A stretch of DNA of 64,000 bases, taken from NCBI RefSeq assembly GCF_002078605.1, contig NZ_MSJR01000007.1:62001-126000 (forward strand). The letters are read 5' to 3'. The translations under genes were made by a program, and so were the position numbers. The number at the start of each line of letters is the position of its first letter. Position 1 is the stretch's first letter. Below are positions 27,469 through 37,331 of the stretch, one piece after another. The notes beneath the pieces were generated by a model, which was given only the letters and a program-made list of their open reading frames with translations, made no database searches and was not told the origin of the DNA. Origin of the DNA: Salegentibacter sediminis (lineage in GTDB: Bacteria > Bacteroidota > Bacteroidia > Flavobacteriales > Flavobacteriaceae).

Positions 27469-28584
27469 TTATTTCTTCATCAATTCGTCTACCACGGCAC
27501 TAAGTCGTGCAGTGATCTCATCAATAGAACCTACCCCATCGACACCATAGTATTTGTCTTGTTTCTTATAGTATTCCTTTAGAATTGCGGTTTCATCATA
27601 ATAAACCTTGATTCGGTTTCTTATCACGGTTTCATCGGCATCATCAGGCCTACCTGAAGTTTTTCCGCGCTCCAGAAGGCGCTCAACAAGCACGTGATCT
27701 TCCACTTCCAGGGCGATCATTGCACTAACTTCGGTGTCTTTTTCCTGTAGGAGAGCTTCAAGGGCATCTGCCTGAGCCTCGGTACGGGGAAAACCATCAA
27801 AAATAAAACCATTGCAACCTTCATTTTTAACCACTTCAGCATTAAGCATATTGATGGTAACCTCATCGGGCACAAGTTCGCCACGATCGATAAAAGCCTT
27901 TGCACTAAGCCCAAGCTCAGTTTGGTTTTTAATATTATATCTAAACACATCGCCGGTAGAGATATGCACCAGCTTGTATTTTTCTTTTAAAATTGTTGCC
28001 TGAGTTCCTTTTCCGGCCCCGGGAGGTCCGAACAATACCAAATTTGTCATTTTGTTTTCTTTGCGTTTATATACCTGCCGCAGATTTCGGCCAAGACCAT
28101 CATAATCTAATCCGTAACCTACAATAAATTTATTGGGAATTTCAAGTCCCACATATTTAATATTGAATTCTCGTTTATAAGCCTCGGGTTTGTAGAACAA
28201 AGTTGCCACTTCATATCCTGCCACACCTTCTTCTTCCAGAATCCCATTAATAGTATTCAAGGTATTTCCGGTGTCTACAATATCTTCAAGAAGGATCACT
28301 TTTCTACCTTTCAAAGAGTGATTTAAGCCTAGCAGGGTTTGTACATCCCCGGTTGATTCGGTTCCCTGGTAGGATCCCAGCTTCACAAAACTCACCTCGC
28401 AGTCACCTTTAAATCTCTTAATCACTTCAGAAGCGAACATAAAAGCACCGTTCAACACCCCTAAAAAAATAGGATTTTCTCCCTTGTAATCTTCATTTAA
28501 ACGAGCGGCAACCCGGGTGATGGCTGCATCGATTTCTTCTTCTGAAATATATGGTTCGAAACTGAGATCGTGTAATTTTATCAA
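27469..28584 (-). CDS. Fused hypoxanthine phosphoribosyltransferase-adenylate kinase
   Basis: 371 residues in one uninterrupted frame. Residues 1-178 are a hypoxanthine phosphoribosyltransferase with the PRPP motif VILLEDIVDTGNT (97-109) and the late VGYGLDYDGLGRNLR. Residues 179-371 are a complete adenylate kinase beginning MTNLVLFGPPGAGKGTQA, with DGFPRT and a short LID (RGKTSGRPDDADE). The first half would make IMP/GMP from base and PRPP; the second interconverts AMP, ADP and ATP. The adenylate kinase half starts at an ATG (28050), so a separate shorter product is also possible. I cannot tell from one sequence whether the join is shared across the family or is a sequencing error removing a stop. 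Confidence 0.88.
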   Translation of the reverse strand: MIKLHDLSFEPYISEEEIDAAITRVAARLNEDYKGENPIFLGVLNGAFMFASEVIKRFKGDCEVSFVKLGSYQGTESTGDVQTLLGLNHSLKGRKVILLEDIVDTGNTLNTINGILEEEGVAGYEVATLFYKPEAYKREFNIKYVGLEIPNKFIVGYGLDYDGLGRNLRQVYKRKENKMTNLVLFGPPGAGKGTQATILKEKYKLVHISTGDVFRYNIKNQTELGLSAKAFIDRGELVPDEVTINMLNAEVVKNEGCNGFIFDGFPRTEAQADALEALLQEKDTEVSAMIALEVEDHVLVERLLERGKTSGRPDDADETVIRNRIKVYYDETAILKEYYKKQDKYYGVDGVGSIDEITARLSAVVDELMKK

Positions 28585-28679
28585 AACTGAAATTTTTTAA
28601 AAACGCAAAGATAAGGATTCTCTATTACTAGCTTAGCCGAATTATGTAAGATTAAGTAGGGCAATACGCCTTAAAAATT

Positions 28680-28687
28680 TATTTTTG
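28680..28687 (+). promoter_or_regulatory. TAnnTTTG box of purK
   Basis: TATTTTTG is a perfect -7 box 18 bases before the purK ATG (28706). No TTG was seen at the usual distance. It argues against the TTG codon at 28685 as a start. Confidence 0.45.
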
Positions 28688-28705
28688 CGTAAACAGGAAA
28701 TTTTT

Positions 28706-29863
28706 ATGCGAAATTATTTTTCTTCAGATTTTAAACTCGGTATCCTCGGCGGAGGACAGCTGGGGAAAATGATGCTTTACGAAACCCGTAAGTTCGATAT
28801 TCACACCCATGTTTTGGACCCCAGCCCGGAAGCTCCCTGCAGGATTTCCTGCAATTATTTTGAACAGGGTGATCTTATGGATTATGAAACGGTTTTAAAC
28901 TTCGGAAGGAAGGTAGATGTGCTTAGCTTTGAAATTGAAGGCGTAAACATAGACGCGCTTAGACAACTCGAAAAAGAAGGGGTAAAGACCTGGCCTTCGG
29001 CAGATACCTTAGATAAAATCCAGAATAAAGCGGTTCAGAAGAAATTTTATAAAGAGAAAGATATTCCAACCGCAGCTTTTGAGGTTTTCAACACTAAGGA
29101 AGACTTACTCGCGGCTGTTGAAAAAGAAAATCTAGCCCTGCCATTTGTTTGGAAAAGTGCTACCGGCGGTTATGACGGGAAAGGGGTTGCTGTTATAAAA
29201 ACTAAAGAAGATCTTGAGCAAATTACAAACGGTCAATGTATTGCCGAAAGCCTTATTCCGTTTAAAAACGAACTGGCCGTAATTGTGGCCAGAAATCCTT
29301 CCGGAGAGATCAAGACCTACCCAGTGGTAGAAATGGAATTTCATCCTACGGCCAACCAGGTGGAATATGTTATCTGCCCTGCCAGGATCGACGAAAAGAT
29401 GGCAGAAAAAGCAAGGAAACTTGCAGAAAAAGTTTCCAAAGCCTTTAATCACGTTGGACTTCTGGCCGTAGAAATGTTCCAGACCGAAGATGATGAAATC
29501 CTGGTCAATGAAGTTGCACCACGACCACACAACAGCGGTCACTACAGTATTGAAGCTTCCTATACCAACCAGTTTGAACAGCAAATTAGAGCCATTTTGG
29601 ACCTGCCCCTGGGAAATACTGAAAGCAAAGTTGGTGGAATTATGGTAAATTTAGTTGGGGATAAAGATCACGAAGGTGAGGTGGTTTATAAAAATATCGA
29701 AAAGATCCTGGAAATGGAAGGGGTTACCCCCCATATCTATGGGAAAAAGATAACCCGTCCTTTTAGAAAAATGGGCCACGTGACTATAGTGAATAAGGAT
29801 TTGGCTGAAGCCAGAAAGGTCGCCGAGAAAGTTAAAAACTCAATAAAAGTAATAAGCAAGTAA
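28706..29863 (+). CDS. purK: 5-(carboxyamino)imidazole ribonucleotide synthase
   Basis: 385 residues from the ATG at 28706 (MRNYFSSDFKLGILGGGQLG). The N-terminal GILGGGQLGKMM, ATP-grasp segments VWKSATGGYDGKGV, and EVAPRPHNSGHYSIEA are PurK hallmarks. It makes N5-CAIR from AIR, bicarbonate and ATP in purine synthesis. purE starts 2 bases after its stop. Confidence 0.95.
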   Translation: MRNYFSSDFKLGILGGGQLGKMMLYETRKFDIHTHVLDPSPEAPCRISCNYFEQGDLMDYETVLNFGRKVDVLSFEIEGVNIDALRQLEKEGVKTWPSADTLDKIQNKAVQKKFYKEKDIPTAAFEVFNTKEDLLAAVEKENLALPFVWKSATGGYDGKGVAVIKTKEDLEQITNGQCIAESLIPFKNELAVIVARNPSGEIKTYPVVEMEFHPTANQVEYVICPARIDEKMAEKARKLAEKVSKAFNHVGLLAVEMFQTEDDEILVNEVAPRPHNSGHYSIEASYTNQFEQQIRAILDLPLGNTESKVGGIMVNLVGDKDHEGEVVYKNIEKILEMEGVTPHIYGKKITRPFRKMGHVTIVNKDLAEARKVAEKVKNSIKVISK

Positions 29864-29864
29864 T

Positions 29865-30356
29865 ATGAGTAAAGTAGCAGTAATTATGGGAAGCACCAGC
29901 GATATGCCGGTGATGCAGGACGCCATCGACATATTAAAGGGTTTTGACATTGAAGTTGAAGTTGACATCGTTTCAGCCCACCGAACTCCCGAAAAATTAT
30001 TCGAATACGGAAAAAAAGCACACGAGCGAGGGATTAAAGTAATTATTGCCGGTGCCGGTGGAGCTGCACATTTACCGGGTATGATCGCTTCTTTATCTCC
30101 CCTTCCGGTTATAGGAGTACCAGTAAAATCCAGCAACTCCATAGATGGCTGGGATTCTGTGCTTTCCATCCTGCAAATGCCTGGCGGCGTGCCTGTGGCC
30201 ACGGTAGCCCTAAACGGGGCAAAAAATGCAGGCATCCTGGCTGCGCAAATCATAGGGACTGCAGATAAATGCACCTTAGATAAGGTGATTTTTTATAAGG
30301 AAGGTCTCAAGCAGAAAGTGATCGATGGAGCTGAAAAACTTAAGAAAGAGAAATAA
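29865..30356 (+). CDS. purE: N5-CAIR mutase
   Basis: 163 residues. The IMGSTSDMPVM start, VSAHRTPEKLFEY and GAGGAAHLPGM are the PurE signature. It rearranges N5-CAIR, the PurK product, to CAIR. It is translationally linked to purK with a 1-base gap. Confidence 0.96.
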   Translation: MSKVAVIMGSTSDMPVMQDAIDILKGFDIEVEVDIVSAHRTPEKLFEYGKKAHERGIKVIIAGAGGAAHLPGMIASLSPLPVIGVPVKSSNSIDGWDSVLSILQMPGGVPVATVALNGAKNAGILAAQIIGTADKCTLDKVIFYKEGLKQKVIDGAEKLKKEK

Positions 30357-30381
30357 AAAAAGCCACGTCTTTCGACGTGGC
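30354..30381 (-). terminator. Perfect hairpin after purE
   Basis: GCCACGTC-TTTC-GACGTGGC (30362-30381) is an 8-bp perfect stem. The A-run is on its 5' side, so a T run follows only in minus-strand reading, although no minus-strand gene leads into it. On the plus strand it may act as a weak terminator or a 3'-end stabiliser for purKE. Confidence 0.5.
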
Positions 30382-30567
30382 CTATAGCAGTGTTAGTTCT
30401 AAAATCTGTAAAATAATTTATTAACCATTCTAAAATATTAATCCAGAAAAACTTTAAAAGAAGATCGCACTGCCAATACTTTCTTAATTCAGCTTCGAAT
30501 ATACATAATTTTGTTAAAAACCACTCTTTTGCGTTAATAATTTTTATAAAAACGTCAATTTCAATCT

Positions 30568-32598
30568 ATGAATAACTCAAATCCTCTATTACAGGACTTC
30601 GAATATGCCCCCTTTTCCGCTATTAAAAATGAGCATTTTAAACCGGCCATTACAGAAGCCATTGAAATGGCTCGCAGGGAAATCGAGGCAATAACAAAAA
30701 CAGAAGACAAACCCGATTTTAAAAACACTATTGAAGCCCTTGAGTTTTCAGGAAAACAACTCGATAGGGTTACCAGTATTTTCTTCAATTTAAATTCGGC
30801 TGAAACCAATAAGGAGATCCAGGAGATCGCTCAGGAAGTGTCCCCCTTATTGTCGGAATTTAGAAATGATATCATTCTGAACAAAGCCCTTTTTGAACGT
30901 GTAAAAGCCGTTTATAATCAAAAAGATAAGCTGGAGTTAAGTGCAGAGCAACAAACGCTCCTTGACAAAAAATATAAGGCTTTTGCAAGAAACGGAGCTA
31001 ACCTGCCTGTAGAAAAACAGGAGGAGCTAAGAAAAATCGATAAGCAACTATCTTCCCTTAGCCTAAAATTTGGGGAGAATGTTCTTGCTGAGACTAACAA
31101 ATTTGAACTTCAAATCACCCGCGAAGAAGATTTGAAGGGTCTCCCCGAGAGTTTCATGGAGGAAGCAAGTTCTGTAGCTCAAAGCAGGGGAAAAGAAGGA
31201 TGGATCTTCACTTTAGAATACCCAAGTTTCCTACCCTTTATGAAATATGTAGAAAATCGTGAGCTGCGCAAGAAAATGGCTCTGGCTTTCGGCTCTAAAG
31301 CTTTTCACGGGGATGAACTTGATAACCGGGAAAATGTTCTGCAAATTGTACGGCTTAGATATAAAAGGGCACAGCTGCTTGGCTTCAAGACTCACGCCCA
31401 TTTTGTGCTTGAAGAAAGAATGGCAGAAACGCCCGAAAAGGTGAACGACTTTTTGGAAGAGTTATTGGAAAAAGCAAAACCGGCTGCCCAGGAGGAATTC
31501 AACGAGCTGGAAAATTTTGCCAAAGAATTAGATAATATAGATCGGCTTGAAAAATGGGATGCCGCTTTTTATTCTGAAAAACTTAAGCAAAAGCGTTTTA
31601 ATCTCGACGACGAAAAACTAAAACCCTATTTTAAGCTGGAAAATGTGATTGATGGAGTTTTTGAAATCGCCGGAAGATTGTACGGACTTAAATTCGATGA
31701 GGTAACCGATATTGACATTTATCACCCAGATGTAAAAACATACCAGGTAAGTGATGAAGAAGGCAAGCCAATTGCACTTTTTTATGCCGATTTTCATCCC
31801 AGACCCGGGAAACGCGATGGTGCCTGGATGACCGGTTACAAATCACAATATATAAAGGACGGAAAACAGGAAAGGCCACATATATCAATAGTTTGCAATT
31901 TCACCAAACCTTCAAAAACCCGACCTTCGCTGTTAACTTTCAACGAAGTCACTACCCTTTTCCACGAATTTGGGCATGCCTTGCACGGGATGCTGGCAGA
32001 CACAATCTATCCAAGCCTTTCTGGAGCAAATGTTTACTGGGATTTTGTAGAGCTTCCCAGCCAGGTGTTGGAAAACTGGTGTTATGAAAAAGAGGCACTT
32101 GAGCTCTTTGCTAAACACTACGAAACCGGAGAAATTATTCCTATGGAACTGGTTCAAAAGATAAAAGAATCGGCTAATTTCCACGAAGGCATGGCAACCC
32201 TACGCCAACTCAGTTTTGGATTACTGGATCTCAGCTGGCACGGCATAGACCCAACCGATATTACTGATGTAAAAGCTCATGAAGACAAAGCTTTTGAACC
32301 CACAAAATTATATCCGGATGTTCCCGAAAACTGTATGAGCACCGCTTTTTCACACATCTTTCAGGGTGGTTATTCAGCAGGGTACTACTCCTATAAGTGG
32401 GCCGAAGTTCTCGACGCCGATACTTTTGAATTTTTCCAGGAGCACGGGATTTTTAGCAGAGAGGTTGCCAATAAATTTAAGTCGGTAATCCTTTCTCGTG
32501 GTGGTACCGAGCATCCTATGACACTTTACAAACGTTTCCGTGGGAAAGAGCCCAGTCCGGATGCTTTATTAAAAAGAGCAGGCTTGCTGAAGAAATAG
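30568..32598 (+). CDS. M3-family peptidase (oligopeptidase A / peptidyl-dipeptidase Dcp-like)
   Basis: 676 residues without a signal peptide. The zinc-binding HEFGH is at residues 466-470 within FHEFGHALHGML, followed by SQVLENWC with the third ligand glutamate region expected downstream. The C-terminal GGYSAGYYSYKWAEVLD is typical of the M3 family. It should degrade short peptides in the cytoplasm. It stands alone with its own leader. Confidence 0.92.
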   Translation: MNNSNPLLQDFEYAPFSAIKNEHFKPAITEAIEMARREIEAITKTEDKPDFKNTIEALEFSGKQLDRVTSIFFNLNSAETNKEIQEIAQEVSPLLSEFRNDIILNKALFERVKAVYNQKDKLELSAEQQTLLDKKYKAFARNGANLPVEKQEELRKIDKQLSSLSLKFGENVLAETNKFELQITREEDLKGLPESFMEEASSVAQSRGKEGWIFTLEYPSFLPFMKYVENRELRKKMALAFGSKAFHGDELDNRENVLQIVRLRYKRAQLLGFKTHAHFVLEERMAETPEKVNDFLEELLEKAKPAAQEEFNELENFAKELDNIDRLEKWDAAFYSEKLKQKRFNLDDEKLKPYFKLENVIDGVFEIAGRLYGLKFDEVTDIDIYHPDVKTYQVSDEEGKPIALFYADFHPRPGKRDGAWMTGYKSQYIKDGKQERPHISIVCNFTKPSKTRPSLLTFNEVTTLFHEFGHALHGMLADTIYPSLSGANVYWDFVELPSQVLENWCYEKEALELFAKHYETGEIIPMELVQKIKESANFHEGMATLRQLSFGLLDLSWHGIDPTDITDVKAHEDKAFEPTKLYPDVPENCMSTAFSHIFQGGYSAGYYSYKWAEVLDADTFEFFQEHGIFSREVANKFKSVILSRGGTEHPMTLYKRFRGKEPSPDALLKRAGLLKK

Positions 32599-32696
32599 AA
32601 ATACAGGGCCGGGTTTTTGAGTGATTTCAACCAATTACCCGGTTTCCCCCTATTTAAACTTATATTTTTTATAACTATAAATCGGTGGAAAGTTGT

Positions 32697-32704
32697 TAAT
32701 TTTG
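32697..32704 (+). promoter_or_regulatory. TAnnTTTG box of the ECF sigma gene
   Basis: TAATTTTG, a perfect -7 box, ends 19 bases upstream of the ATG at 32724. No TTG at the expected spacing, so an activator or another sigma factor could be needed. Confidence 0.4.
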
Positions 32705-32723
32705 GAAGGACATTCAAGAAACC

Positions 32724-33275
32724 ATGCCTAAACATAAGTTAGATCCCAATAAATGGGTAGACAAATACGCCGACTACCTTTTTAATTACGCAATTGTTCG
32801 GGTGAACGATCGCGAGATTGCTAACGACCTGGTTTCTGAAACTTTTCTTGCCGGCCTTAATTCCAAAGACAACTTTTTGGGCAAAGCTTCTGAGCGCACC
32901 TGGCTTATTTCTATCCTTAAACGAAAGGTTATTGATTATTACCGTAGGATTAATTCGCAAAAAGGAAAGGCCGAAGTACGCATAAATTATTCTGATGACG
33001 AAAACAACGGGGAATGGCTCGAGGAGCAAGTAGCTGACGATTTTGACCGCAGTGCGGAAGATGAAATGGAAAACGAAGAACTGAGGTTAGCCATTTTGGA
33101 GTGCCTGGACGAAATCAACCCGAAACATGCTGCAATATTTAAAATGAAAACAATAGATGGTGCCGATACTGAAGCGGTGTGTAATGAATTCAAAATCACC
33201 CCGTCTAATCTTTGGGTAATAATTCACAGAGCCCGAACGGCTCTCGCCACCTGTTTAGAAAAAAAATGGCTTTAA
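32724..33275 (+). CDS. ECF-type RNA polymerase sigma factor
   Basis: 183 residues. Region 2 spans about residues 10-75 (YADYLFNYAIVRVNDREIAN, ERTWLISILKRKVIDYYRR). An acidic linker follows, and region 4 (about 120-175) carries a helix-turn-helix with ATRTALATC-like RARTALATC at its end. The sequence fits group IV sigma factors that respond to external signals. A 90-residue ZAS-motif protein starts 2 bases after the stop and is the likely regulator. The target promoters are unknown. Confidence 0.9.
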   Translation: MPKHKLDPNKWVDKYADYLFNYAIVRVNDREIANDLVSETFLAGLNSKDNFLGKASERTWLISILKRKVIDYYRRINSQKGKAEVRINYSDDENNGEWLEEQVADDFDRSAEDEMENEELRLAILECLDEINPKHAAIFKMKTIDGADTEAVCNEFKITPSNLWVIIHRARTALATCLEKKWL

Positions 33276-33277
33276 TT

Positions 33278-33550
33278 ATGCAGAAACCTAAATTTTTCAT
33301 TCTCAATTGCTCCGATGCCGCCAACTGTTGTGACAAAAAAGAGTACAATGAGGCCAGTATAAGGGAAAAAACCAGCATTATTATTCATAATCTGTTTTGC
33401 AAAAAATGCAGAGATTATTCTGCAAAAAACTCCAAACTCACTCAATTAATCAAAAAAGCAAGGATTAAAGCCTGCACTAGTGAAGAGAAACGAGATATTA
33501 AAGAGAAGCTAAAACAGGAAATATCCAAACAAGGCTCATCTTCAAGCTGA
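33278..33550 (+). CDS. Small ZAS-motif protein, candidate anti-sigma factor
   Basis: 90 residues from the ATG at 33278 (MQKPKFFILNCSDAANCC), 2 bases after the sigma-factor stop. An HxxxCxxC motif (HNLFCKKC, residues about 37-44) matches the zinc-binding anti-sigma (ZAS) signature. Two or three further cysteines are near the N-terminus, and the rest is a basic helical tail. There is no membrane segment, so it would be cytosolic. Relatives of this kind are, from memory, sometimes mislabelled as glycine dehydrogenase because gcvP lies nearby. The last 53 bases overlap the convergent UbiA-like gene. Confidence 0.78.
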   Translation: MQKPKFFILNCSDAANCCDKKEYNEASIREKTSIIIHNLFCKKCRDYSAKNSKLTQLIKKARIKACTSEEKRDIKEKLKQEISKQGSSSS

Positions 33551-34352
33551 ACCATAGTAGTACCCAGGCAATAGGCAGAGCTTCTACCCCGAATGCAGCG
33601 AAATATTGAGTTTGTTTCTTATTAGCCAGCCCCAGGGCATAAGCACTTAAGAAGGCCGCCCCTGCAAGAGCACCAAAATTCACTATTTGAAATTGTCGTT
33701 TTAATAATTCCAGCCCAAGAACCACAAATAACAATAACCAGCCCAACAGGCGGGTTTTTTTCACACCAATTTTCTGCGGAATAGTAACCAAATGTGCTGC
33801 ATCGAATTCCAGATCTCTTATTTCGAAGGGTAAGGTGATCACTATTATAAAGAGAGCTCTTTGAAGTAGCATAAGGACCTTATCTATTATACTAACTTCA
33901 GGATGGTCAAGCAAGGGAAGAATCACGCTCACCCCGGCCCAGACCACCGCAATAATAAAAATTTTAATCCCAGCCAGATCTCGTAGACTTCTGTTTTGCG
34001 TTAACACAGGAGCTGCATATAAAAGCGTGAAAAGCCCCAGCAGAGCACTCATCAACAAGACTCCCCGGCTTTGAAGAAAAGCGATATAAATCAAACCAAG
34101 GAAAACCAAAAAGGAAAACACCTGGATAAAACGGAGGTTTCGGGCAAGGCTTCTATGATGAAGTTTTGCAAGGCCTGCATATTTGACAAAATTGTAGCCG
34201 GTAATGCTTCCGAGGAAGATAAAAATAAGCAGGAGAAAATCGGCGTTGAGCCCATATTCCAGATAGCTCAATAAACTTAAGGCGACCACCGCCAAAGCCA
34301 CATGGACACTACTGTTTACATACAAATCAAAAATATTCTTAAAAGGCTTCAC
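33498..34352 (-). CDS. UbiA-like integral membrane protein with altered first Asp motif
   Basis: 284 residues with about eight or nine hydrophobic segments. RDLEFDAAHLVTIPQKIGV near residue 180 resembles the second Asp-rich motif of UbiA prenyltransferases (DxxxD). The first motif position (TGYNFVKYAGLAKLHH) has lost the usual aspartates. It may therefore be a divergent or non-catalytic UbiA-superfamily member. It is convergent with, and overlaps, the small anti-sigma gene and is divergent from gcvP. Function unknown. Confidence 0.6.
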   Translation of the reverse strand: MKPFKNIFDLYVNSSVHVALAVVALSLLSYLEYGLNADFLLLIFIFLGSITGYNFVKYAGLAKLHHRSLARNLRFIQVFSFLVFLGLIYIAFLQSRGVLLMSALLGLFTLLYAAPVLTQNRSLRDLAGIKIFIIAVVWAGVSVILPLLDHPEVSIIDKVLMLLQRALFIIVITLPFEIRDLEFDAAHLVTIPQKIGVKKTRLLGWLLLFVVLGLELLKRQFQIVNFGALAGAAFLSAYALGLANKKQTQYFAAFGVEALPIAWVLLWFSLKMSLVWIFPVLASL

Positions 34353-34448
34353 CGGGCTAAAATAAACAATCTGAATTCAGTGGGTTAAGAGCTGTAAAAT
34401 CTTAACAAGTCTAGACTCTAAATTTTAAAAAATTAAGTTTAAAATCCG

Positions 34449-34456
34449 TAATTTTG
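34449..34456 (+). promoter_or_regulatory. TAnnTTTG box of gcvP
   Basis: TAATTTTG, a perfect -7 box, ends 25 bases before the gcvP ATG. No clear TTG was found upstream at 19-20 bases. Confidence 0.45.
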
Positions 34457-34481
34457 CATCACAAAACACAACTTTATTTTA

Positions 34482-37331
34482 ATGAGAACAGATTCTTTTG
34501 CACTACGCCACATAGGCCCTAAAGAAAGCAATCTACAGGACATGCTTCAAACCATAGGCGTAGACTCCCTCGAGCAATTAATATACGAAACAATTCCGGA
34601 TGATATCCGCTTAAAATCTCCTTTAAACCTTCCTCCTGCTTTAAGTGAACACCAATATGCCGAGCACATTGGGAAACTTGCTGCAAAGAATAAAGTTTTC
34701 AAGAGTTATATAGGCCTTGGCTACCACCAGTCTATAATGCCGGCGGTGATCCAACGGAACATTTTAGAAAACCCCGGTTGGTATACGGCGTACACCCCAT
34801 ACCAGGCAGAGATCGCCCAGGGAAGACTCGAAGCTCTTTTGAACTTCCAGACAATGGTAAGCGACCTTACAGGAATGGAGATCGCCAATGCTTCCCTACT
34901 TGATGAATCTACAGCAGCTGCAGAAGCTATTTCACTTTTACATGCTTTAAGAGATCGCAAGCAGAAGAAGGAAAACATAAACAAGTTCTTTGTTTCTGAA
35001 GAAGTTTTACCGCAGAGTATTTCCTTAATTGAAACCCGTGCAATTCCTCTTGGAATAGAGATCGTGGTGGGCAATCATGAGGAGTTTGATTTTTCAGAAG
35101 AATATTTCGGGGCTCTTGTTCAATATCCCGGAAAATCAGGACAGGTATTCAACTACGCCGATTTTATTGCGAAATGTCAGGATGCCGGAATAAAAACCGC
35201 AGTTGCGGCCGATATTCTCAGCCTGGTTAAATTACAGGCTCCAGGAGAATTGGGAGTAGATGTGGTAGTTGGTACTAGCCAGCGTTTTGGAATCCCTCTT
35301 GGATATGGTGGGCCTCACGCGGCTTTTTTCGCTACCAAAGAAGAATATAAGAGAAATATTCCCGGCAGGATCATTGGGGTAACCAAAGATATGGATGGCA
35401 ATCAGGCCCTGCGAATGGCCCTGCAAACCCGTGAGCAACACATCAAACGCGATAAGGCCACTTCAAATATCTGTACCGCCCAGGTTCTGCTGGCGGTAAT
35501 GGCAGGTATGTATGCCGTTTACCACGGCCCCAAAGGATTAAAATATATTGCAGATACAGTTCATTCTTCAGCTGTAAGCCTGGAGAAAGAACTTAAGAAA
35601 TTAGGATTTGAACAAGTAAACTCTGCCTACTTCGATACGCTTCAGATAAAAGCTAATGCAAACAATGTAAAAGATATCGCAGAGAAAAAAGAGATAAACT
35701 TCTTTTATCCTGATGCCGAAACCGTTCTTATCTCCCTGAACGAAACCACCAATCTGGAGGACCTCAATAATATTGTGGCTGTTTTCGCACAACTTGCAGC
35801 AAAGGATATATCTCCTCTTGAAGAACTTTCAGAAGAGGAAAAAATACCTGCTGAATTAAAACGGAAAACCGATTTTCTCACCCACGAGGTTTTCAACGCT
35901 TATCATTCTGAAACCGAATTGATGCGTTACATCAAGAAACTGGAGCGCAAAGATCTTTCTCTCAACCATTCAATGATCTCGCTGGGATCCTGCACAATGA
36001 AACTAAATGCAGCTTCAGAAATGCTACCGCTCAGCAATCCGCAGTGGGGGAATATTCACCCTTTTGCCCCGGTGGACCAGGCACAAGGTTACCATTTTGT
36101 GCTTCATGAACTGGAGAAACAATTAAATGAGATCACGGGATTCTCGGCAACCTCTTTACAACCCAATTCGGGGGCACAAGGAGAATATGCCGGATTGATG
36201 GTAATTAGAGCTTACCACGAATCGCGTGGAGAAGGACACCGAAATATATGTCTTATTCCCTCTTCGGCTCACGGGACCAATCCAGCTTCCGCAGTGATGG
36301 CCGGAATGAAAGTGGTTGTCACCAAAGCCTCTGAAAATGGCAATATCGATGTTGACGATCTAAGGGAAAAAGCTATTAAGCATAAGGACAACCTAGCAGC
36401 ACTGATGGTAACTTACCCTTCCACCCATGGGGTTTTTGAATCGGCTATTCGAGAGATCACAACTATTATTCACGAGAATGGCGGGCAGGTTTATATGGAC
36501 GGAGCCAATATGAATGCGCAGGTAGGACTAACCAATCCCGGTGTTATTGGCGCTGATGTTTGCCACCTGAATTTACATAAAACTTTTGCTATTCCTCACG
36601 GCGGTGGCGGTCCCGGAGTGGGACCAATTTGTGTAGCCGAACAGCTAAAACCATTCTTACCGGGGAACCCGGTGATAAAAACCGGCGGAGAGCAAGCCAT
36701 TGGCGCGATCTCCTCTGCACCCTGGGGTTCTTCCCTGGTTTGTTTGATCTCTTATGGTTACATTAAAATGCTGGGAAGCAAAGGTCTTCAGAAAGCTACC
36801 GAATATGCTATTTTGAATGCCAATTATGTAAAAGAAAGGCTGAACGAATATTTCAAAACCCTATATTCAGGTGAAAGAGGAAGAGCAGCTCACGAGATGA
36901 TCCTGGATTGCCGGCCTTTTAAAGCCCACGGAATTGAAGTAACCGATATCGCAAAACGACTAATAGATTACGGCTTCCACTCTCCTACAGTTTCTTTTCC
37001 TGTAGCCGGAACCTTAATGATAGAACCTACGGAAAGCGAAAGCAAGGCTGAGTTGGACCGGTTTTGCGATGCTTTAATTTCTATTGGAAAGGAAATTAAA
37101 GAAACCTCAGCAGAGGATACCAATAACGTGTTGAAAAATGCACCACATACCGCAGCGATGCTTACTTCTGATGAATGGAAATTCTCATATTCAAGACAAA
37201 AAGCGGCTTTCCCGCTGGATTACATCGCCGACAATAAATTCTGGCCAAGTGTAAGACGGGTAGATGAAGCCTTTGGAGACAGGAATCTAATGTGCTCCTG
37301 CCCTCCCACCGAAGAATACGCCGAAGCATAA
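34482..37331 (+). CDS. gcvP: Glycine dehydrogenase (decarboxylating), P-protein
   Basis: 949 residues, a fused full-length P-protein. It starts [14 protein letters not shown], and the PLP-binding lysine is Lys700 in [28 protein letters not shown] and STHGVFE are also typical. It decarboxylates glycine and transfers the aminomethyl group to the lipoyl H-protein. No gcvT or gcvH is nearby. A very strong terminator follows directly. Confidence 0.97.
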   Translation: MRTDSFALRHIGPKESNLQDMLQTIGVDSLEQLIYETIPDDIRLKSPLNLPPALSEHQYAEHIGKLAAKNKVFKSYIGLGYHQSIMPAVIQRNILENPGWYTAYTPYQAEIAQGRLEALLNFQTMVSDLTGMEIANASLLDESTAAAEAISLLHALRDRKQKKENINKFFVSEEVLPQSISLIETRAIPLGIEIVVGNHEEFDFSEEYFGALVQYPGKSGQVFNYADFIAKCQDAGIKTAVAADILSLVKLQAPGELGVDVVVGTSQRFGIPLGYGGPHAAFFATKEEYKRNIPGRIIGVTKDMDGNQALRMALQTREQHIKRDKATSNICTAQVLLAVMAGMYAVYHGPKGLKYIADTVHSSAVSLEKELKKLGFEQVNSAYFDTLQIKANANNVKDIAEKKEINFFYPDAETVLISLNETTNLEDLNNIVAVFAQLAAKDISPLEELSEEEKIPAELKRKTDFLTHEVFNAYHSETELMRYIKKLERKDLSLNHSMISLGSCTMKLNAASEMLPLSNPQWGNIHPFAPVDQAQGYHFVLHELEKQLNEITGFSATSLQPNSGAQGEYAGLMVIRAYHESRGEGHRNICLIPSSAHGTNPASAVMAGMKVVVTKASENGNIDVDDLREKAIKHKDNLAALMVTYPSTHGVFESAIREITTIIHENGGQVYMDGANMNAQVGLTNPGVIGADVCHLNLHKTFAIPHGGGGPGVGPICVAEQLKPFLPGNPVIKTGGEQAIGAISSAPWGSSLVCLISYGYIKMLGSKGLQKATEYAILNANYVKERLNEYFKTLYSGERGRAAHEMILDCRPFKAHGIEVTDIAKRLIDYGFHSPTVSFPVAGTLMIEPTESESKAELDRFCDALISIGKEIKETSAEDTNNVLKNAPHTAAMLTSDEWKFSYSRQKAAFPLDYIADNKFWPSVRRVDEAFGDRNLMCSCPPTEEYAEA

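Noticed and set aside
29132-29584. 150-codon open frame antisense to purK
   Set aside because: It lies inside the ATP-grasp domain of purK and has no recognisable homology or leader.
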